In this document: positions 14,924-23,457 of the stretch, piece after piece
Position numbering within the stretch: position 1 is the stretch's first letter
Layout of the letters: each line of letters starts with the position of its first letter
Source: Actinomycetes bacterium
Lineage (GTDB): Bacteria > Actinomycetota > Actinomycetes > Actinomycetales > Microbacteriaceae
Assembly: GCA_023450335.1 (NCBI GenBank)
Contig: JAEXHA010000096.1
Span: forward strand, 1-32,060
Direction: 5' to 3'
DNA length: 32,060 nt
Position numbers and translations under genes: made by a program
The notes under the pieces: generated by a model
The model's input: the letters and a program-made list of their open reading frames with translations, nothing else
Databases searched by the model: none
What the model was told of the DNA's origin: nothing

Positions 14924-16036
14924 TCAGTCCGACGAGCTCAGGATGATCGTCTCGGTGGGCGGAGCCGGCGAGGCCGGGTGCCCGATGTAGCCGATGGTCT
15001 CCAGCAGCGCGCGCCGGAAGATGCCCGGCTGCTCGAGGTGCGGCGAGTGGCCCACGCCGTCGAGCTCGAGCTCGGTGACCTCGCCGCCGGCGGCGCGATA
15101 GGCATCGAGCACGTCGCGCGTCTGCGACACCATCTGCTGCGGCGGGGCGATCTCGTCGCCGGGCCAGCCGGGGATCACCCCGGCTTTGCCGAGCTGGTTC
15201 AGATCGAAGGACGATGCGTCCGAGACGATGGCGTCCACGGTGCCGTGCACCCACAGCACGGGCGGCTTGGCCGGCAGGTCGACGATGCCCGAGACGTCGA
15301 AGTACTTCGGCGCCATCGTGTTGAGCACGCCGATGGTGCCGGCGGCGAAGCCGGGCCAGTTCTCGCTCGAGACGCTGTCACCGGGGTAGTTGCCCTCGGC
15401 GGTGGACGTGGAGAGCGTCGATTCGACCCAGATGTCTTCGACGGCGGTGACGTAGTCGGGAGAGACGTACGTGGCGCGGAAGACGCTGCGGGGTGAGGTC
15501 GGCTCCTCATCGGTCCTGTCGCCGTCGGTGAGCCGGCGGACGAAGTCGGGGTTGGCGCCGCCGCCGCCGACGCCCGCGTCGTCGTCGGTCAGCCGCGTGC
15601 CGTCGCGGCGCGTGCCGCCGAATCCGTACGGCGAGACCGGTGCCTGCAGGGTCATCGACAGGACGGGGTGCTCGAGCGCGTACTGCATCACGACGCCGCC
15701 GCCCATCGACCAGCCCACGAGATGAGCGGTGGGGATGTCGAGCGCGCGCAGGGTGGCGTGCACATCGTCGCTGTAGTCGCGCACTCCGCGGGTGGCGTCC
15801 ACGGGCAGGTTCTCGGTGTCGCCGAACCCCCGCAGGTCGACCGCGATGACCCGCAGGTCGCTGGGCAGGTCCTGCATCAGCTCCTGCCAGAACAGGCTCG
15901 ATGACACGTTGCCGTGGAGGAGGATGACGGTCTGCTCGGCCGGCGTGCGCGGGTCGTCCCCGTCACGCTCGAGAATGCTCACCATCAGCCGATCGGTGTC
16001 GACCTGGCGGCGGATGATGCCGTCGAGAAGGGTCAT
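14924..16036 (-). CDS. Alpha/beta-fold hydrolase
   Basis: A 370-aa hydrolase. The oxyanion segment HGNVSSSLFWQ (from 41), the nucleophile elbow GWSMGGG with S110, the acid in WVHGTVDAIVS and the histidine in VGHSPHLEQP form a complete catalytic set. Between about 140 and 230 lies a long polar cap insertion rich in Asp, Gly and Thr. No signal peptide is visible, so it is cytoplasmic. The start at 16036 (MTLLDGII) is chosen because GGGAGGA stands 8 nt upstream; a longer reading from 16114 would cover the promoter, including TATAGT at about 16087-16092. The length exceeds the ~280 aa of simple haloperoxidase/epoxide hydrolase relatives because of the cap. Substrate unknown. Confidence 0.9.
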   Translation of the reverse strand: MTLLDGIIRRQVDTDRLMVSILERDGDDPRTPAEQTVILLHGNVSSSLFWQELMQDLPSDLRVIAVDLRGFGDTENLPVDATRGVRDYSDDVHATLRALDIPTAHLVGWSMGGGVVMQYALEHPVLSMTLQAPVSPYGFGGTRRDGTRLTDDDAGVGGGGANPDFVRRLTDGDRTDEEPTSPRSVFRATYVSPDYVTAVEDIWVESTLSTSTAEGNYPGDSVSSENWPGFAAGTIGVLNTMAPKYFDVSGIVDLPAKPPVLWVHGTVDAIVSDASSFDLNQLGKAGVIPGWPGDEIAPPQQMVSQTRDVLDAYRAAGGEVTELELDGVGHSPHLEQPGIFRRALLETIGYIGHPASPAPPTETIILSSSD

Positions 16037-16135
16037 TTGCGCAATCCTCCCGGGTGCCGCGGAGACCTCGACGCCTCCGCTGTCTCGACTATAACGCGGG
16101 CGCCCAGCGCTCATCGTGTGCCTGTCGGCCGCCCG

Positions 16136-16141
16136 TAGGAT
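16136..16141 (+). promoter_or_regulatory. -10 hexamer of proC
   Basis: TAGGAT, 6 nt before the proC ATG at 16148. No ribosome binding site precedes this ATG, supporting a leaderless transcript. Confidence 0.55.
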
Positions 16142-16147
16142 GTGGGC

Positions 16148-16981
16148 ATGAGCGCCTCACTGCCCTCCCTCGCGATCCTCGGTGCCGGCTCGATGGGCGG
16201 GGCTGTCCTGCGGGGCGTCGTCGCCTCGGGACGCGGCAGCGCGGTCACGGCCACCAACCGCACCGCGGCCAAAGCACAGACCCTGGACGGCCTCGCGGGC
16301 GTCACGAGCATCGCGCTCGAAGAGCACCCCGACGGCAATCGCACGGCGGTGGCCGAGGCCGAGATCGTGCTGGTCGGGGTCAAGCCCGCGATGGTGCCCG
16401 ACCTGCTGCGCGAGATCGCGCCCGCACTGCGGCCGGGCACGATCGTGGTGAGCCTGGCGGCCGGCGTCACCATCGCGACGTTCGAGAAGATCCTCGGCTC
16501 TGACGTCGCCGTGCTGCGCTCGATGCCGAACACCCCGGCGGTGGTGGGCAAGGCGGTCACGGGTCTGGCATCCGGCAGCGCCGTCTCGAGCGATGATCGC
16601 GCGATGGTGCGTGCCGTGTTCGAGACCTGCGGCGCCGTCATCGAAGTGCCTGAGGGCCAGATCGACGCGCTGTCGACGATCTCGGGATCGGGACCGGCCT
16701 ACGTCTTCCTGCTGATCGAGGCGCTGACCGAGGCCGCGCGCGGCAAGGGCTTCTCCGACGCCGATGCGCGGCTCATGGCCGAGCAGACCTTCATCGGCGC
16801 CGCGGCGCTGCTGGATGCCACGGGGGAAGCGCCCGCCGAGCTGCGGCGCCGTGTCACCAGCCCCAAGGGCACGACCGAGCGCGCGATCGCCGTGCTCGCC
16901 GACGGCGGCCTGCCCGAGCTGTTCGCCGCCGCGACCGACGCGGCCCTGGCGCGGGCGCGGGAACTCGCCGCGGGGGCCTGA
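16148..16981 (+). CDS. proC: Pyrroline-5-carboxylate reductase
   Basis: Catalyses the last step of proline synthesis, NAD(P)H reduction of 1-pyrroline-5-carboxylate. 277 aa. The Rossmann motif GAGSMGG is at 12-18, VGVKPAMV and SMPNTPAVVG follow, and the C-terminal dimerisation domain carries SGSGPAYVFLLIEAL, the GAAALL segment and the RVTSPKGTTERAI signature. The start at 16148 is preferred over GTG at 16142 because the TAGGAT hexamer is 6 nt upstream. The last 34 bp of the gene region are repeated 48 bp downstream (17002-17035). In M. tuberculosis proC is next to the HTH/bS22 pair; here about 5.5 kb of transporter genes separate them. Confidence 0.97.
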   Translation: MSASLPSLAILGAGSMGGAVLRGVVASGRGSAVTATNRTAAKAQTLDGLAGVTSIALEEHPDGNRTAVAEAEIVLVGVKPAMVPDLLREIAPALRPGTIVVSLAAGVTIATFEKILGSDVAVLRSMPNTPAVVGKAVTGLASGSAVSSDDRAMVRAVFETCGAVIEVPEGQIDALSTISGSGPAYVFLLIEALTEAARGKGFSDADARLMAEQTFIGAAALLDATGEAPAELRRRVTSPKGTTERAIAVLADGGLPELFAAATDAALARARELAAGA

Positions 16982-17035
16982 CCTCGGCATCCACCCGCTC
17001 TGGCGCGGGAACTCGCCGCGAGGGTCCGACCTCGG
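16954..17035 (+). repeat. 48-bp-period duplication of the proC 3' end
   Basis: Segment 16954-16987 (starting GGCGCGGGAACTCGCCGCG and covering the proC stop) is repeated at 17002-17035 with three mismatches. The period, 48 bp, is 16 codons; the second copy lies beyond the stop and has CCGA in place of CTGA. It looks like a local tandem duplication that left a pseudo-tail. Confidence 0.8.
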
Positions 17036-17042
17036 TGGGCCG

Positions 17043-17056
17043 GCGGGTGGACCCGC
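17043..17056. terminator. Short hairpin between convergent proC and ktrA
   Basis: GCGGG-TGGA-CCCGC, a 5-bp GC stem just after the duplicated proC tail and 6 bp before the ktrA stop. A weak candidate terminator. Confidence 0.35.
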
Positions 17057-17062
17057 GCGATG

Positions 17063-17734
17063 TCAGCGGTCGAGTCCGGCGAACCGCTCGATGTCGGAGT
17101 TGGTGCCCGACACGATGATGAGGTCGTGGTTGGTCACGACGGTGTCGGCCTCGGCGTAGCGGAACGGCTTGCCCGGGCTTTTCACCCCGACGACCGTGAC
17201 GTGGTACTTGGTGCGCACGCCCGACTGGTTCAGGCCCACGCCGCGGATGAACTTCGGCGGATACATCTTGGCGAGCACGAAATCGTCGTCGAAGCGGATG
17301 AAGTCGAGCATGCGGCCGCTGACCAGGTGCGCGACGCGCTCGCCGGCCTCGCGTTCGGGGTAGATGACGTGGTTCGCGCCGACGCGGGCGAGGATCTTGC
17401 CGTGCGACTGCGAGACGGCCTTGGCCCAGATCTGCGGCACCTTCAGATCGACGAGGTTCGCGGTGATCAGCACCGACGCCTCGATGAGGGAGCCGACGGC
17501 CACGACGGCCACCTGGAAGTCCTGCGCGCCGATCTGGCGCAGGGCGTCGATGTTGCGGGCATCGGTCTGCACCGTGTGGGTGACGCGATCCGACCATTTC
17601 TGCACGAGCTCGAGGTTCTCGTCGATCGCGAGCACCTCGCGATCGAGTCGGTCGAGTTCGCCGGCGCACGCCGCACCGAATCGCCCGAGACCGATGACGA
17701 GGACGGGGGCGTCGCTGCGCAGCTGCTCAACCAA
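17063..17734 (-). CDS. TrkA/KtrA-type potassium channel gating subunit
   Basis: A 223-aa cytoplasmic RCK protein that binds nucleotides and gates the membrane subunit encoded upstream. The RCK-N Rossmann domain shows GLGRFG (15-20) and the acidic D38 at the end of strand 2 (VLAIDEN). The RCK-C ligand domain follows from about residue 135. One RCK-N plus one RCK-C is the KtrA layout; Escherichia coli TrkA has two of each. The likely start is TTG at 17734, which overlaps the end of the membrane-subunit gene by 8 bp, so the two form one translationally coupled operon. The stop is 82 bp from the convergent proC stop. Exact naming (Ktr or Trk) cannot be settled from sequence alone. Confidence 0.92.
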   Translation of the reverse strand: MVEQLRSDAPVLVIGLGRFGAACAGELDRLDREVLAIDENLELVQKWSDRVTHTVQTDARNIDALRQIGAQDFQVAVVAVGSLIEASVLITANLVDLKVPQIWAKAVSQSHGKILARVGANHVIYPEREAGERVAHLVSGRMLDFIRFDDDFVLAKMYPPKFIRGVGLNQSGVRTKYHVTVVGVKSPGKPFRYAEADTVVTNHDLIIVSGTNSDIERFAGLDR

Positions 17735-19169
17735 CGATGGGCCTTTCCACGGGCAGCGAATAATGCTGCGAACGGGATGTCGCGGCCACGGCCGCGGCGA
17801 GTGTCACTGTACCAACGCGGCCCATGAACATCGTCAGCGCCATGACGTAGACGGCGGGATCGGGCAGGCTCTCGGTCAAACCGGTCGACAGCCCGACGGT
17901 GCCGAACCCCGAGATGACGTCGAAGAGCACGTCGGCAATCGGCGATTTGGTGATCTGCGCGATCGTGATCGTCGCGATCGCGATGATGGTCGCTCCCCAC
18001 GCCACGACCGACAGGGCGACCCGCTGCACATCGCTGGGGATCCGGCGTCCGAACGCCTCCACGCTCTGACGGCCGCGTGCTTCCGACCACACCGCGAGGG
18101 CCATCACCGCCAGCGTGGTGACCTTGATGCCCCCCGCCGTCGAGGCCGATCCGCCTCCGACGAACATCAACATGGATCCGACCACGAGGGACGAGCCGTG
18201 TAGTTCGCTGATATCGATGACGGAGAAGCCGCCTGACCGAGTCATCGCCGAGAGGAAGAAAGCCTGGAACGTGGTGTCCCAGGCATCCATCGACCCGAAC
18301 GTGGCGGGATTCTCGTACTCGAGGAGGAGGAAGACCCCCGCTCCGGTGACGAAGAGGATCGTCGTGGTGATCAACGTGAGCTTGACGTGCAGAGACCAGC
18401 GGCGCACGTGCCAGTGGTGCCGCCACAGCGCCAGGATCACGGGGAAGCCGATGGAACCGAGGAACACGCCCACCATCAGCACGGTGAGCATGAAGTAGTT
18501 GTCGGCGAAGACCGCCAGGCCCTCCGGGTTGGGGGTGAACCCCGTGTTGGTGAAGGACATCGCCGCGTAGAACGGCGCCTCCCACAATGCCGTCAGCGGG
18601 TGGATCCCGGACGCCAGCATCGACGGGTACAGCAAGAGCGCCAAGACGGCCTCGATCACCAACGTCGAAAGCGCGACGGTCGACAGCAGCTGGCCGACTT
18701 CGCCCAGTCGCACGGTCTGGCCCTCGTTGACCGGTCCACCATGTGCGCGCAGCGGGTTGGAGTCACCGGCCGCCAGGAGCTTGGCGCGCAGCCCGAGCCG
18801 CTTTGAGATGACCAGACCGAGGATCGAGGCGAGCGTCAGCACGCCCATCGCACCGACGTTCACGCCGACAAACAGCATGACGTAGCCGAACGGCGACCAG
18901 TACGTGCCCATGTTCACCGTCGAGAGTCCGGTGACGCAGATGGTGGAGACGGCGGTGAACAGCGCGTCGGCCAAGGGCGTCGCCTTGCCGCTGGCCGAAG
19001 CCGCCGGCAGGGAGAAGATCGCGGTGAACACGAGGATGAGCGCGGAGAAGATCAGGACCGCGAAGCGGGAGGGCGACGCGGTGATCACCGCACGGAGGGC
19101 GCGCGAGAGGGTTCGAGAGCGCGCGGCCAGACTGCGACGGAAACGCGCGCCGACGGTCGTCCCCGTCAT
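17727..19169 (-). CDS. TrkH/KtrB-type potassium uptake membrane subunit
   Basis: A 480-aa ion-translocating protein with four M1-P-M2 units. Selectivity-filter glycines can be seen in all four pore loops: STICVTGLST, SFTNTGFTPN, AMTRSGGFSV and ISGFGTVGLST. It imports potassium (possibly with sodium coupling) under control of the cytoplasmic RCK partner encoded directly downstream. The N-terminal ~40 residues are basic and cytoplasmic. I take the ATG at 19169 because AAAGGG stands 8 nt upstream; an ATG at 19202 would add 11 residues. The promoter overlaps that of the divergent ArsR gene: minus-strand TAGGTT covers nearly the same bases as plus-strand TAACCT. This is a plausible point of co-regulation by the ArsR protein. 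Confidence 0.94.
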   Translation of the reverse strand: MTGTTVGARFRRSLAARSRTLSRALRAVITASPSRFAVLIFSALILVFTAIFSLPAASASGKATPLADALFTAVSTICVTGLSTVNMGTYWSPFGYVMLFVGVNVGAMGVLTLASILGLVISKRLGLRAKLLAAGDSNPLRAHGGPVNEGQTVRLGEVGQLLSTVALSTLVIEAVLALLLYPSMLASGIHPLTALWEAPFYAAMSFTNTGFTPNPEGLAVFADNYFMLTVLMVGVFLGSIGFPVILALWRHHWHVRRWSLHVKLTLITTTILFVTGAGVFLLLEYENPATFGSMDAWDTTFQAFFLSAMTRSGGFSVIDISELHGSSLVVGSMLMFVGGGSASTAGGIKVTTLAVMALAVWSEARGRQSVEAFGRRIPSDVQRVALSVVAWGATIIAIATITIAQITKSPIADVLFDVISGFGTVGLSTGLTESLPDPAVYVMALTMFMGRVGTVTLAAAVAATSRSQHYSLPVERPIVG

Positions 19170-19225
19170 CTTGTCACCCTTTCGCCGCAGAACCGTTGTC
19201 ATGGTACTCCGGCATCCAGGCGGGC

Positions 19226-19231
19226 TAACCT
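19226..19231 (+). promoter_or_regulatory. -10 hexamer of the arsR-family gene
   Basis: TAACCT, 6 nt before the ATG at 19238. The complementary strand reads TAGGTT one base shifted and can act as the -10 of the divergent potassium transporter operon. Confidence 0.5.
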
Positions 19232-19237
19232 ATGGTC

Positions 19238-19642
19238 ATGGCGGACATCTTCGACGTGATCGCCGACGGCACCCGTCGGGACATCCTGCAGCTCCTGCTC
19301 GACCGGTCCGCCGAGGGCGACCAGGGCACGAGCGTCTCGCAGATCGTCGCCGCGCTGGGGGTCAGTCAACCCACCGTGTCGAAGCATCTGAAGGTGCTGC
19401 GCGAGGCGGCCCTGGTGTCGGTGCGCGAAGAGGGCCAGCACCGCTACTACAGCCTGTCGCCCGAGCCGCTGGATGCGGTGGACGACTGGCTCGTCCCGTT
19501 CCTGGACGACGGGGCGATGGATGCCGCGGTCTCGGTGGCGCTGTCGGAGTCGGCCGCGCAGGCGGCCGACCGCCTGGGCCGGGCCGCCGCGTCGGCCAAA
19601 CACGCCTTCGAGAGTGCTTTCAAGAAGCGTCCCGGACGCTGA
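19238..19642 (+). CDS. ArsR/SmtB-family transcriptional regulator
   Basis: A 134-aa winged-helix repressor. Residues 1-90 carry the ArsR fold: MADIFDVIADGTRRDILQLLL, helix-turn-helix VSQIVAALGVSQPTVSKHLKVLREAALV, then the wing VREEGQHRYYSL. The usual metal-binding ELCVC of ArsR/SmtB is absent, so the ligand is not predicted to be a metal through that site. The C-terminal ~40 residues are Ala-rich and helical, likely for dimerisation. TAACCT 6 nt upstream indicates a leaderless mRNA starting at 19238. It is divergent from the potassium transporter genes and converges on the ABC permease gene with no base between the stop codons (TGATCA). Target genes unknown. Confidence 0.9.
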   Translation: MADIFDVIADGTRRDILQLLLDRSAEGDQGTSVSQIVAALGVSQPTVSKHLKVLREAALVSVREEGQHRYYSLSPEPLDAVDDWLVPFLDDGAMDAAVSVALSESAAQAADRLGRAAASAKHAFESAFKKRPGR

Positions 19643-20448
19643 TCAGCCGCGTCGGCGCACGGTGCGGAACAACCACCCGCCCCACACGACCCCGACGGCC
19701 AGGATGCCGGCAGACCACAGGATGGCCGCGATGACGTCAGCCGTCGCCGGTGTGCCGGTGATAAGTCCGCGGATCGTCTCGATGATCGGGGTGACCGGCT
19801 GGTGCTGGGCGATCGGCTGCAGCCATGCCGGCATCGACGCCACCGGCACGAAGGCGCTCGACAGGTACGGCAGGAACAGCAGGATGAAGCCGTAGCCGTT
19901 GGCGGCCTCGGGGCTGCCCGCGGCCAGGCCGATCGCGGCGAACAGGTAGGTGATCGCGAGGATGTACAGCGCGATGATCAGCACGGCACCGATCCAGCCG
20001 GCCACATCCGCTGTCGGGCGGAACCCCAGGAGCAGTGCGACGCCGATGACCACCGCGGTGGCCAGCAGATTGCGCAGCAGACTGGCCACGACGTGACCGG
20101 TCAGCACCGCGCCGGCACGAATGGGCATCGTGCGAAACCGGTCCACGACACCGCTTCTCATGTCGCCGGCGACATACACGGCTGTCGAGGAGGCGCCGAA
20201 GCCCGCGCACAGCAGGATGATGCCGGGCGTGACGTAGTCGACGTAGTGCCCGGAGCTGTCGATCGCACCGCCGAACACGAAGGTGAACATCAGCATCACG
20301 AGCACGGGGAGCATGATCGCCATCAACAGCGACTCGCCGTCGCGCAGCGAGTGCAGCAGGCTGCGACGGACGAACACGGCCTCGGGGACGAGGGCGCCGG
20401 TGCGCGCGAGCGCGGTGGTGCCGGTGGGGGTGGTGGGGGCGAGGGTGG

Positions 20449-20452
<4 letters not shown>
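19643..20452 (-). CDS. ABC-2 type exporter, membrane subunit (DrrB-like)
   Basis: A 269-aa permease of the ABC-2 family. An N-terminal segment EAVFVRRSLLHSLRDGESLLMAIMLPVLVMLMFTFV starts the first of six predicted membrane helices. DMRSGVVDRFRTMPI is the typical cytoplasmic loop of drug/antibiotic exporters of the DrrB/NodJ type, and LPYLSSAFVPVASMPAWLQPI precedes the last helices. The ATG at 20452 overlaps the ATPase stop by 4 bp (ATGA). It forms an efflux pump with that ATPase, probably controlled by the divergent TetR protein. The exported compound is unknown. A longer reading upstream of 20452 is in the shadow of the ATPase gene and is not coding. Confidence 0.92.
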
Positions 20453-21342
<890 letters not shown>

Positions 21343-21359
21343 ATGAGTGCTCCATCCTT

Positions 21360-21415
21360 CTGTGTATGACCCAAACTGTTTATGACAGTAACACACTGTT
21401 TATTCAATACACAGT
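21360..21415. promoter_or_regulatory. TetR-type operator block, three half-sites
   Basis: CTGTGTAT (21360), ACTGTTTAT (21375) and ACTGTTTAT (21395) are direct half-sites; the last two are 20 bp apart. The third continues into an imperfect 21-bp palindrome (21395-21415, ACTGT...ACAGT, differing from perfect symmetry only at one pair and the centre). The block covers the -35/-10 spacer of the tetR promoter and the minus-strand elements TTGAAT (21402-21407) and CATAAA (21379-21384) for the exporter. It is AT-rich compared with everything around it. Confidence 0.8.
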
Positions 21416-21417
21416 CC

Positions 21418-21423
21418 TAGACT
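21418..21423 (+). promoter_or_regulatory. -10 hexamer of the tetR-family gene
   Basis: TAGACT, 6 nt before the ATG at 21430 and 3 bp after the palindrome, so repressor bound there would block the promoter. Presumed leaderless. Confidence 0.6.
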
Positions 21424-21429
21424 GGGTGC

Positions 21430-22338
21430 ATGACAGAGTCGACCGACCCCGAACTCCCGCGGGGGGTCGCCCTGGCGTGGGGCGTCGCCGCGGCGCCGCA
21501 ACGGGGCCCCAAGCGCGAGATGTCGGTGGAACGCATCGTCGAGGCGGCGGTCGACCTGGCCGATGCCGAAGGGCTGAGCGCGGTGTCGATGGCGGCGGTG
21601 GCCGCCCGGCTGGGCTTCACGCCGATGTCGCTGTATCGCTACGTCACCGCGAAGGACGATCTGATCCTGCTCATGCAGGAGGAGGCCACCGGCGTTCCAT
21701 CGGAACTGACCCGCGAGGGGGACTGGCGGCAGCGGCTGGAGCGCCTGCATCACGAACAGGTGCAGCACTACCTGGAGCATCCGTGGGTGCTCGACGTGCC
21801 CATCACCGGAGCACCCGTCACGCCCAACACGGCGGCGTGGATGGATGCGGGGCTGGCGGCGCTCGCCGATACCGCGCTCACCTACGACGAACGGCTCTCG
21901 GTCGTGCTGCTCGTGTCGGGGCAGGCCCGCTGGGCCGGCTCGGTGCTGGCCGGGTACACGCGCGCCCAACGGGAGAGCGGCCTCGACGACGCCGAGGTCA
22001 CCTCGCGGGAGGACAGCCTGTTCCGCCTGCTCATCTCGGCAGACGCGTACCCCGAGCTGCGCGGCGCCATCGACGAGGGGGTCTTCCTCGACGACGCCGA
22101 CCCCTTTGCCTTCGGGCTGGCGCGGGTGCTCGACGGCGTCGCCGTCTACCTCGAACGCGCGGCCGCCGGTGGCCGCGACGCCCCGCAGCCCTGGCGCGAG
22201 CTCGACGACGCCGACATCGCCGATGACAAGGGTTTCCGCGCCGCCGCCAAGAGTGTGCGCGAGGCGGAGAAGGCGCTGCGCGAGGCTCGCAAGCAGGCCC
22301 GCATCGCCGCGCGCACAGCCCGCGAACGGCTGCGCTGA
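21430..22338 (+). CDS. TetR-family repressor of the adjacent exporter
   Basis: A 302-aa regulator. The HTH lies at about 32-78: MSVERIVEAAVDLADAEGLSAVSMAAVAARLGFTPMSLYRYVTAKDDLI. The ligand-binding core to about residue 240 resembles the TetR_C_1 group (WMDAGLAALADTALTYDERLSVVLLVSGQARW). It is preceded by a ~28-residue N-terminal extension and followed by a ~55-residue Ala/Arg/Lys/Glu-rich helical tail from about 248, longer than usual TetR proteins (190-230 aa). Divergent orientation and three matching half-sites in the shared intergenic region make it the likely autoregulated repressor of the DrrAB-like pump. The ligand is presumably a pump substrate. Confidence 0.92.
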   Translation: MTESTDPELPRGVALAWGVAAAPQRGPKREMSVERIVEAAVDLADAEGLSAVSMAAVAARLGFTPMSLYRYVTAKDDLILLMQEEATGVPSELTREGDWRQRLERLHHEQVQHYLEHPWVLDVPITGAPVTPNTAAWMDAGLAALADTALTYDERLSVVLLVSGQARWAGSVLAGYTRAQRESGLDDAEVTSREDSLFRLLISADAYPELRGAIDEGVFLDDADPFAFGLARVLDGVAVYLERAAAGGRDAPQPWRELDDADIADDKGFRAAAKSVREAEKALREARKQARIAARTARERLR

Positions 22339-22447
22339 CCCGGCATCCACCCCCGCCCGCCCCGTCACAGCAGTCACGCAGGTTTACATGCGTCGCGCTG
22401 ACCCCATAGGATTCTCAGAACAAGTACGGGAAATCCAGGGGGACACG

Positions 22448-22639
22448 ATGTCGGAGCTGCCTGATGTGCGCTTTCTGACGGTTGCCGAAGTGGCAGAGCT
22501 CATGCGCGTGTCCAAGATGACCGTGTACCGGCTGGTGCACGCGGGTGAACTGCCCGCCGTGCGCTTCGGGCGCAGCTATCGCGTACCCGAGACCGCAGTC
22601 ACCGACGCCCTGCATCGGCCGATTGCGGATGTCGGATAG
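22448..22639 (+). CDS. Excisionase-family (BldC-like) HTH protein
   Basis: A 63-aa DNA-binding protein that is almost only a MerR/Xis-type helix-turn-helix: FLTVAEVAELMRVSKMTVYRLVHAGELPAVRFGRSYRVPETAV. A CCAGGGGGA site precedes the ATG, and a TAGGAT hexamer at about 22407-22412 suggests a leader of some 30 nt. It corresponds to M. tuberculosis Rv0500A, which also sits directly before the bS22 gene, so it is a conserved chromosomal gene and not a phage excisionase. Its TAG stop is part of the TAGAAT hexamer that probably starts bS22 transcription. Target genes not known. Confidence 0.9.
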   Translation: MSELPDVRFLTVAEVAELMRVSKMTVYRLVHAGELPAVRFGRSYRVPETAVTDALHRPIADVG

Positions 22640-22642
22640 AAT
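22637..22642 (+). promoter_or_regulatory. -10 hexamer of the bS22 gene
   Basis: TAGAAT (5 of 6 to TATAAT), overlapping the stop codon of the HTH gene. It predicts a start near 22649 and a leader of about 74 nt before the GTG at 22723. The leader contains a T6 run (about 22654-22659) and the perfect small hairpin GCCCG-TTCC-CGGGC (about 22666-22679), which could take part in translational control. Confidence 0.5.
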
Positions 22643-22722
22643 AGTCCGAGGCATTTTTTCGGTTTGCCCGTTCCCGGGCGCGTCCACGACGCGTCCAGAC
22701 CCCAGACGATTCGAGGTTATCC

Positions 22723-22821
22723 GTGGGTTCTGTCATCAAGAAGCGCCGTAAGCGCATGGCGAAGAAGAAGCACCGCAAGCTGCTTCGCAAGACTCGCCAC
22801 CAGCGTCGCAACAAGAAGTAA
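22723..22821 (+). CDS. Mini ribosomal protein bS22 (AURKAIP1/COX24 domain)
   Basis: A 32-aa, extremely basic peptide, MGSVIKKRRKRMAKKKHRKL followed by LRKTRHQRRNKK. It matches the small-subunit protein bS22 found in mycobacterial ribosomes and annotated in actinobacteria as AURKAIP1/COX24 domain protein (Rv0500B in M. tuberculosis). It starts with GTG; GAGG lies about 7 nt upstream. It is followed by a clear terminator hairpin. Small size means many gene callers miss it; the match to the family is nevertheless nearly residue for residue at the N-terminal half. Confidence 0.93.
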   Translation: MGSVIKKRRKRMAKKKHRKLLRKTRHQRRNKK

Positions 22822-22836
22822 GCGGCACATGCACTG

Positions 22837-22860
22837 AGCGCCTGTCCTTGGACGGGCGCT
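22837..22860 (+). terminator. Terminator of the bS22 gene
   Basis: AGCGCCTGTCC pairs with GGACGGGCGCT (one G-T pair), a stem of about 10 bp with a minimal loop, starting 15 nt after the bS22 stop and followed by TTC. Confidence 0.75.
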
Positions 22861-22897
22861 TCGTGTCTGCGTCCCCGTGATGCGCGAAGATGGACCC

Positions 22898-23155
22898 GTG
22901 ACCACCCTCACCCTCATCTCCAAGCCCGACTGTCACCTGTGCGATGTCGCACGCGAGATCGTGGAAACGGTGGTGGCCGATCTTCCCGAGGGGGCTGTGG
23001 AGATCGAGGAGCGGTCGATTCTCGACGACGCGACGCTGTACGACGCGTGGTGGGAGAAGATCCCCGTGGTCCTCATCGATGACCGGCTGCACGCGCACTG
23101 GCGGCTCTCGGCCGATCGGCTGCGCGCGGCCCTGACCCAGGAGCCACCCCGATGA
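22898..23155 (+). CDS. Glutaredoxin-like protein (DUF836)
   Basis: An 85-aa thioredoxin-fold protein. The redox motif C12-H-L-C15 follows the first strand (VTTLTLISKPDCHLC), the cis-proline is in WEKIPVVLIDD, and the C-terminal helix RLSADRLRAAL closes the fold. I take the GTG at 22898 because homologues begin at this point; GTG/ATG codons up to 21 nt upstream remain possible. It overlaps the Dabb gene by 4 bp (ATGA). M. tuberculosis has a similar gene (Rv0508) in the same neighbourhood. Probable thiol-disulfide oxidoreductase of unknown partner. Confidence 0.85.
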   Translation: MTTLTLISKPDCHLCDVAREIVETVVADLPEGAVEIEERSILDDATLYDAWWEKIPVVLIDDRLHAHWRLSADRLRAALTQEPPR

Positions 23156-23451
23156 TCCGCCATATCGTGACCTTCCGCCTGTCGGCCGACGACGCCCAGA
23201 CCCGGGCCGCGCAGGCCGCCGAGGCCGCGCGCCGCTTGATGGCGTTGCAGGGCGTGGTGCCCACACTGCGGGCGATGGATGCCGGAGCGAACACGCTGTA
23301 CCCGGACACCAACTGGGACCTCTGCCTCATCGCCGACTTCGACGATGAGGCAGGGTTGGACGCCTACCAGGTGCACCCCGCGCACCAGGAGGTCGCCGCC
23401 TTCATCGGCACCATCCGGGCCGACCGCGTCGCGGTCGACCTCGAGGTCTGA
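23152..23451 (+). CDS. Dabb (stress-responsive A/B barrel) family protein
   Basis: A 99-aa dimeric alpha/beta-barrel protein. MIRHIVTFRLS at the N-terminus, the central NWDLCLIADFDDEAGLDAYQVHPAHQEV motif and the C-terminal VAVDLEV strand are the Dabb signature. Its ATG overlaps the stop of the glutaredoxin-like gene, so the two are co-translated; a joint redox or stress role is possible but not shown. It converges on the phosphatase gene with only 6 nt between stops. Catalytic residues cannot be assigned. Confidence 0.9.
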   Translation: MIRHIVTFRLSADDAQTRAAQAAEAARRLMALQGVVPTLRAMDAGANTLYPDTNWDLCLIADFDDEAGLDAYQVHPAHQEVAAFIGTIRADRVAVDLEV

Positions 23452-23457
23452 GCCGGG

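Noticed and set aside
22448..22639. Excisionase of an integrated element
   Set aside because: No integrase, attachment site or phage gene is near, and the pairing with bS22 matches the conserved chromosomal order in mycobacteria.
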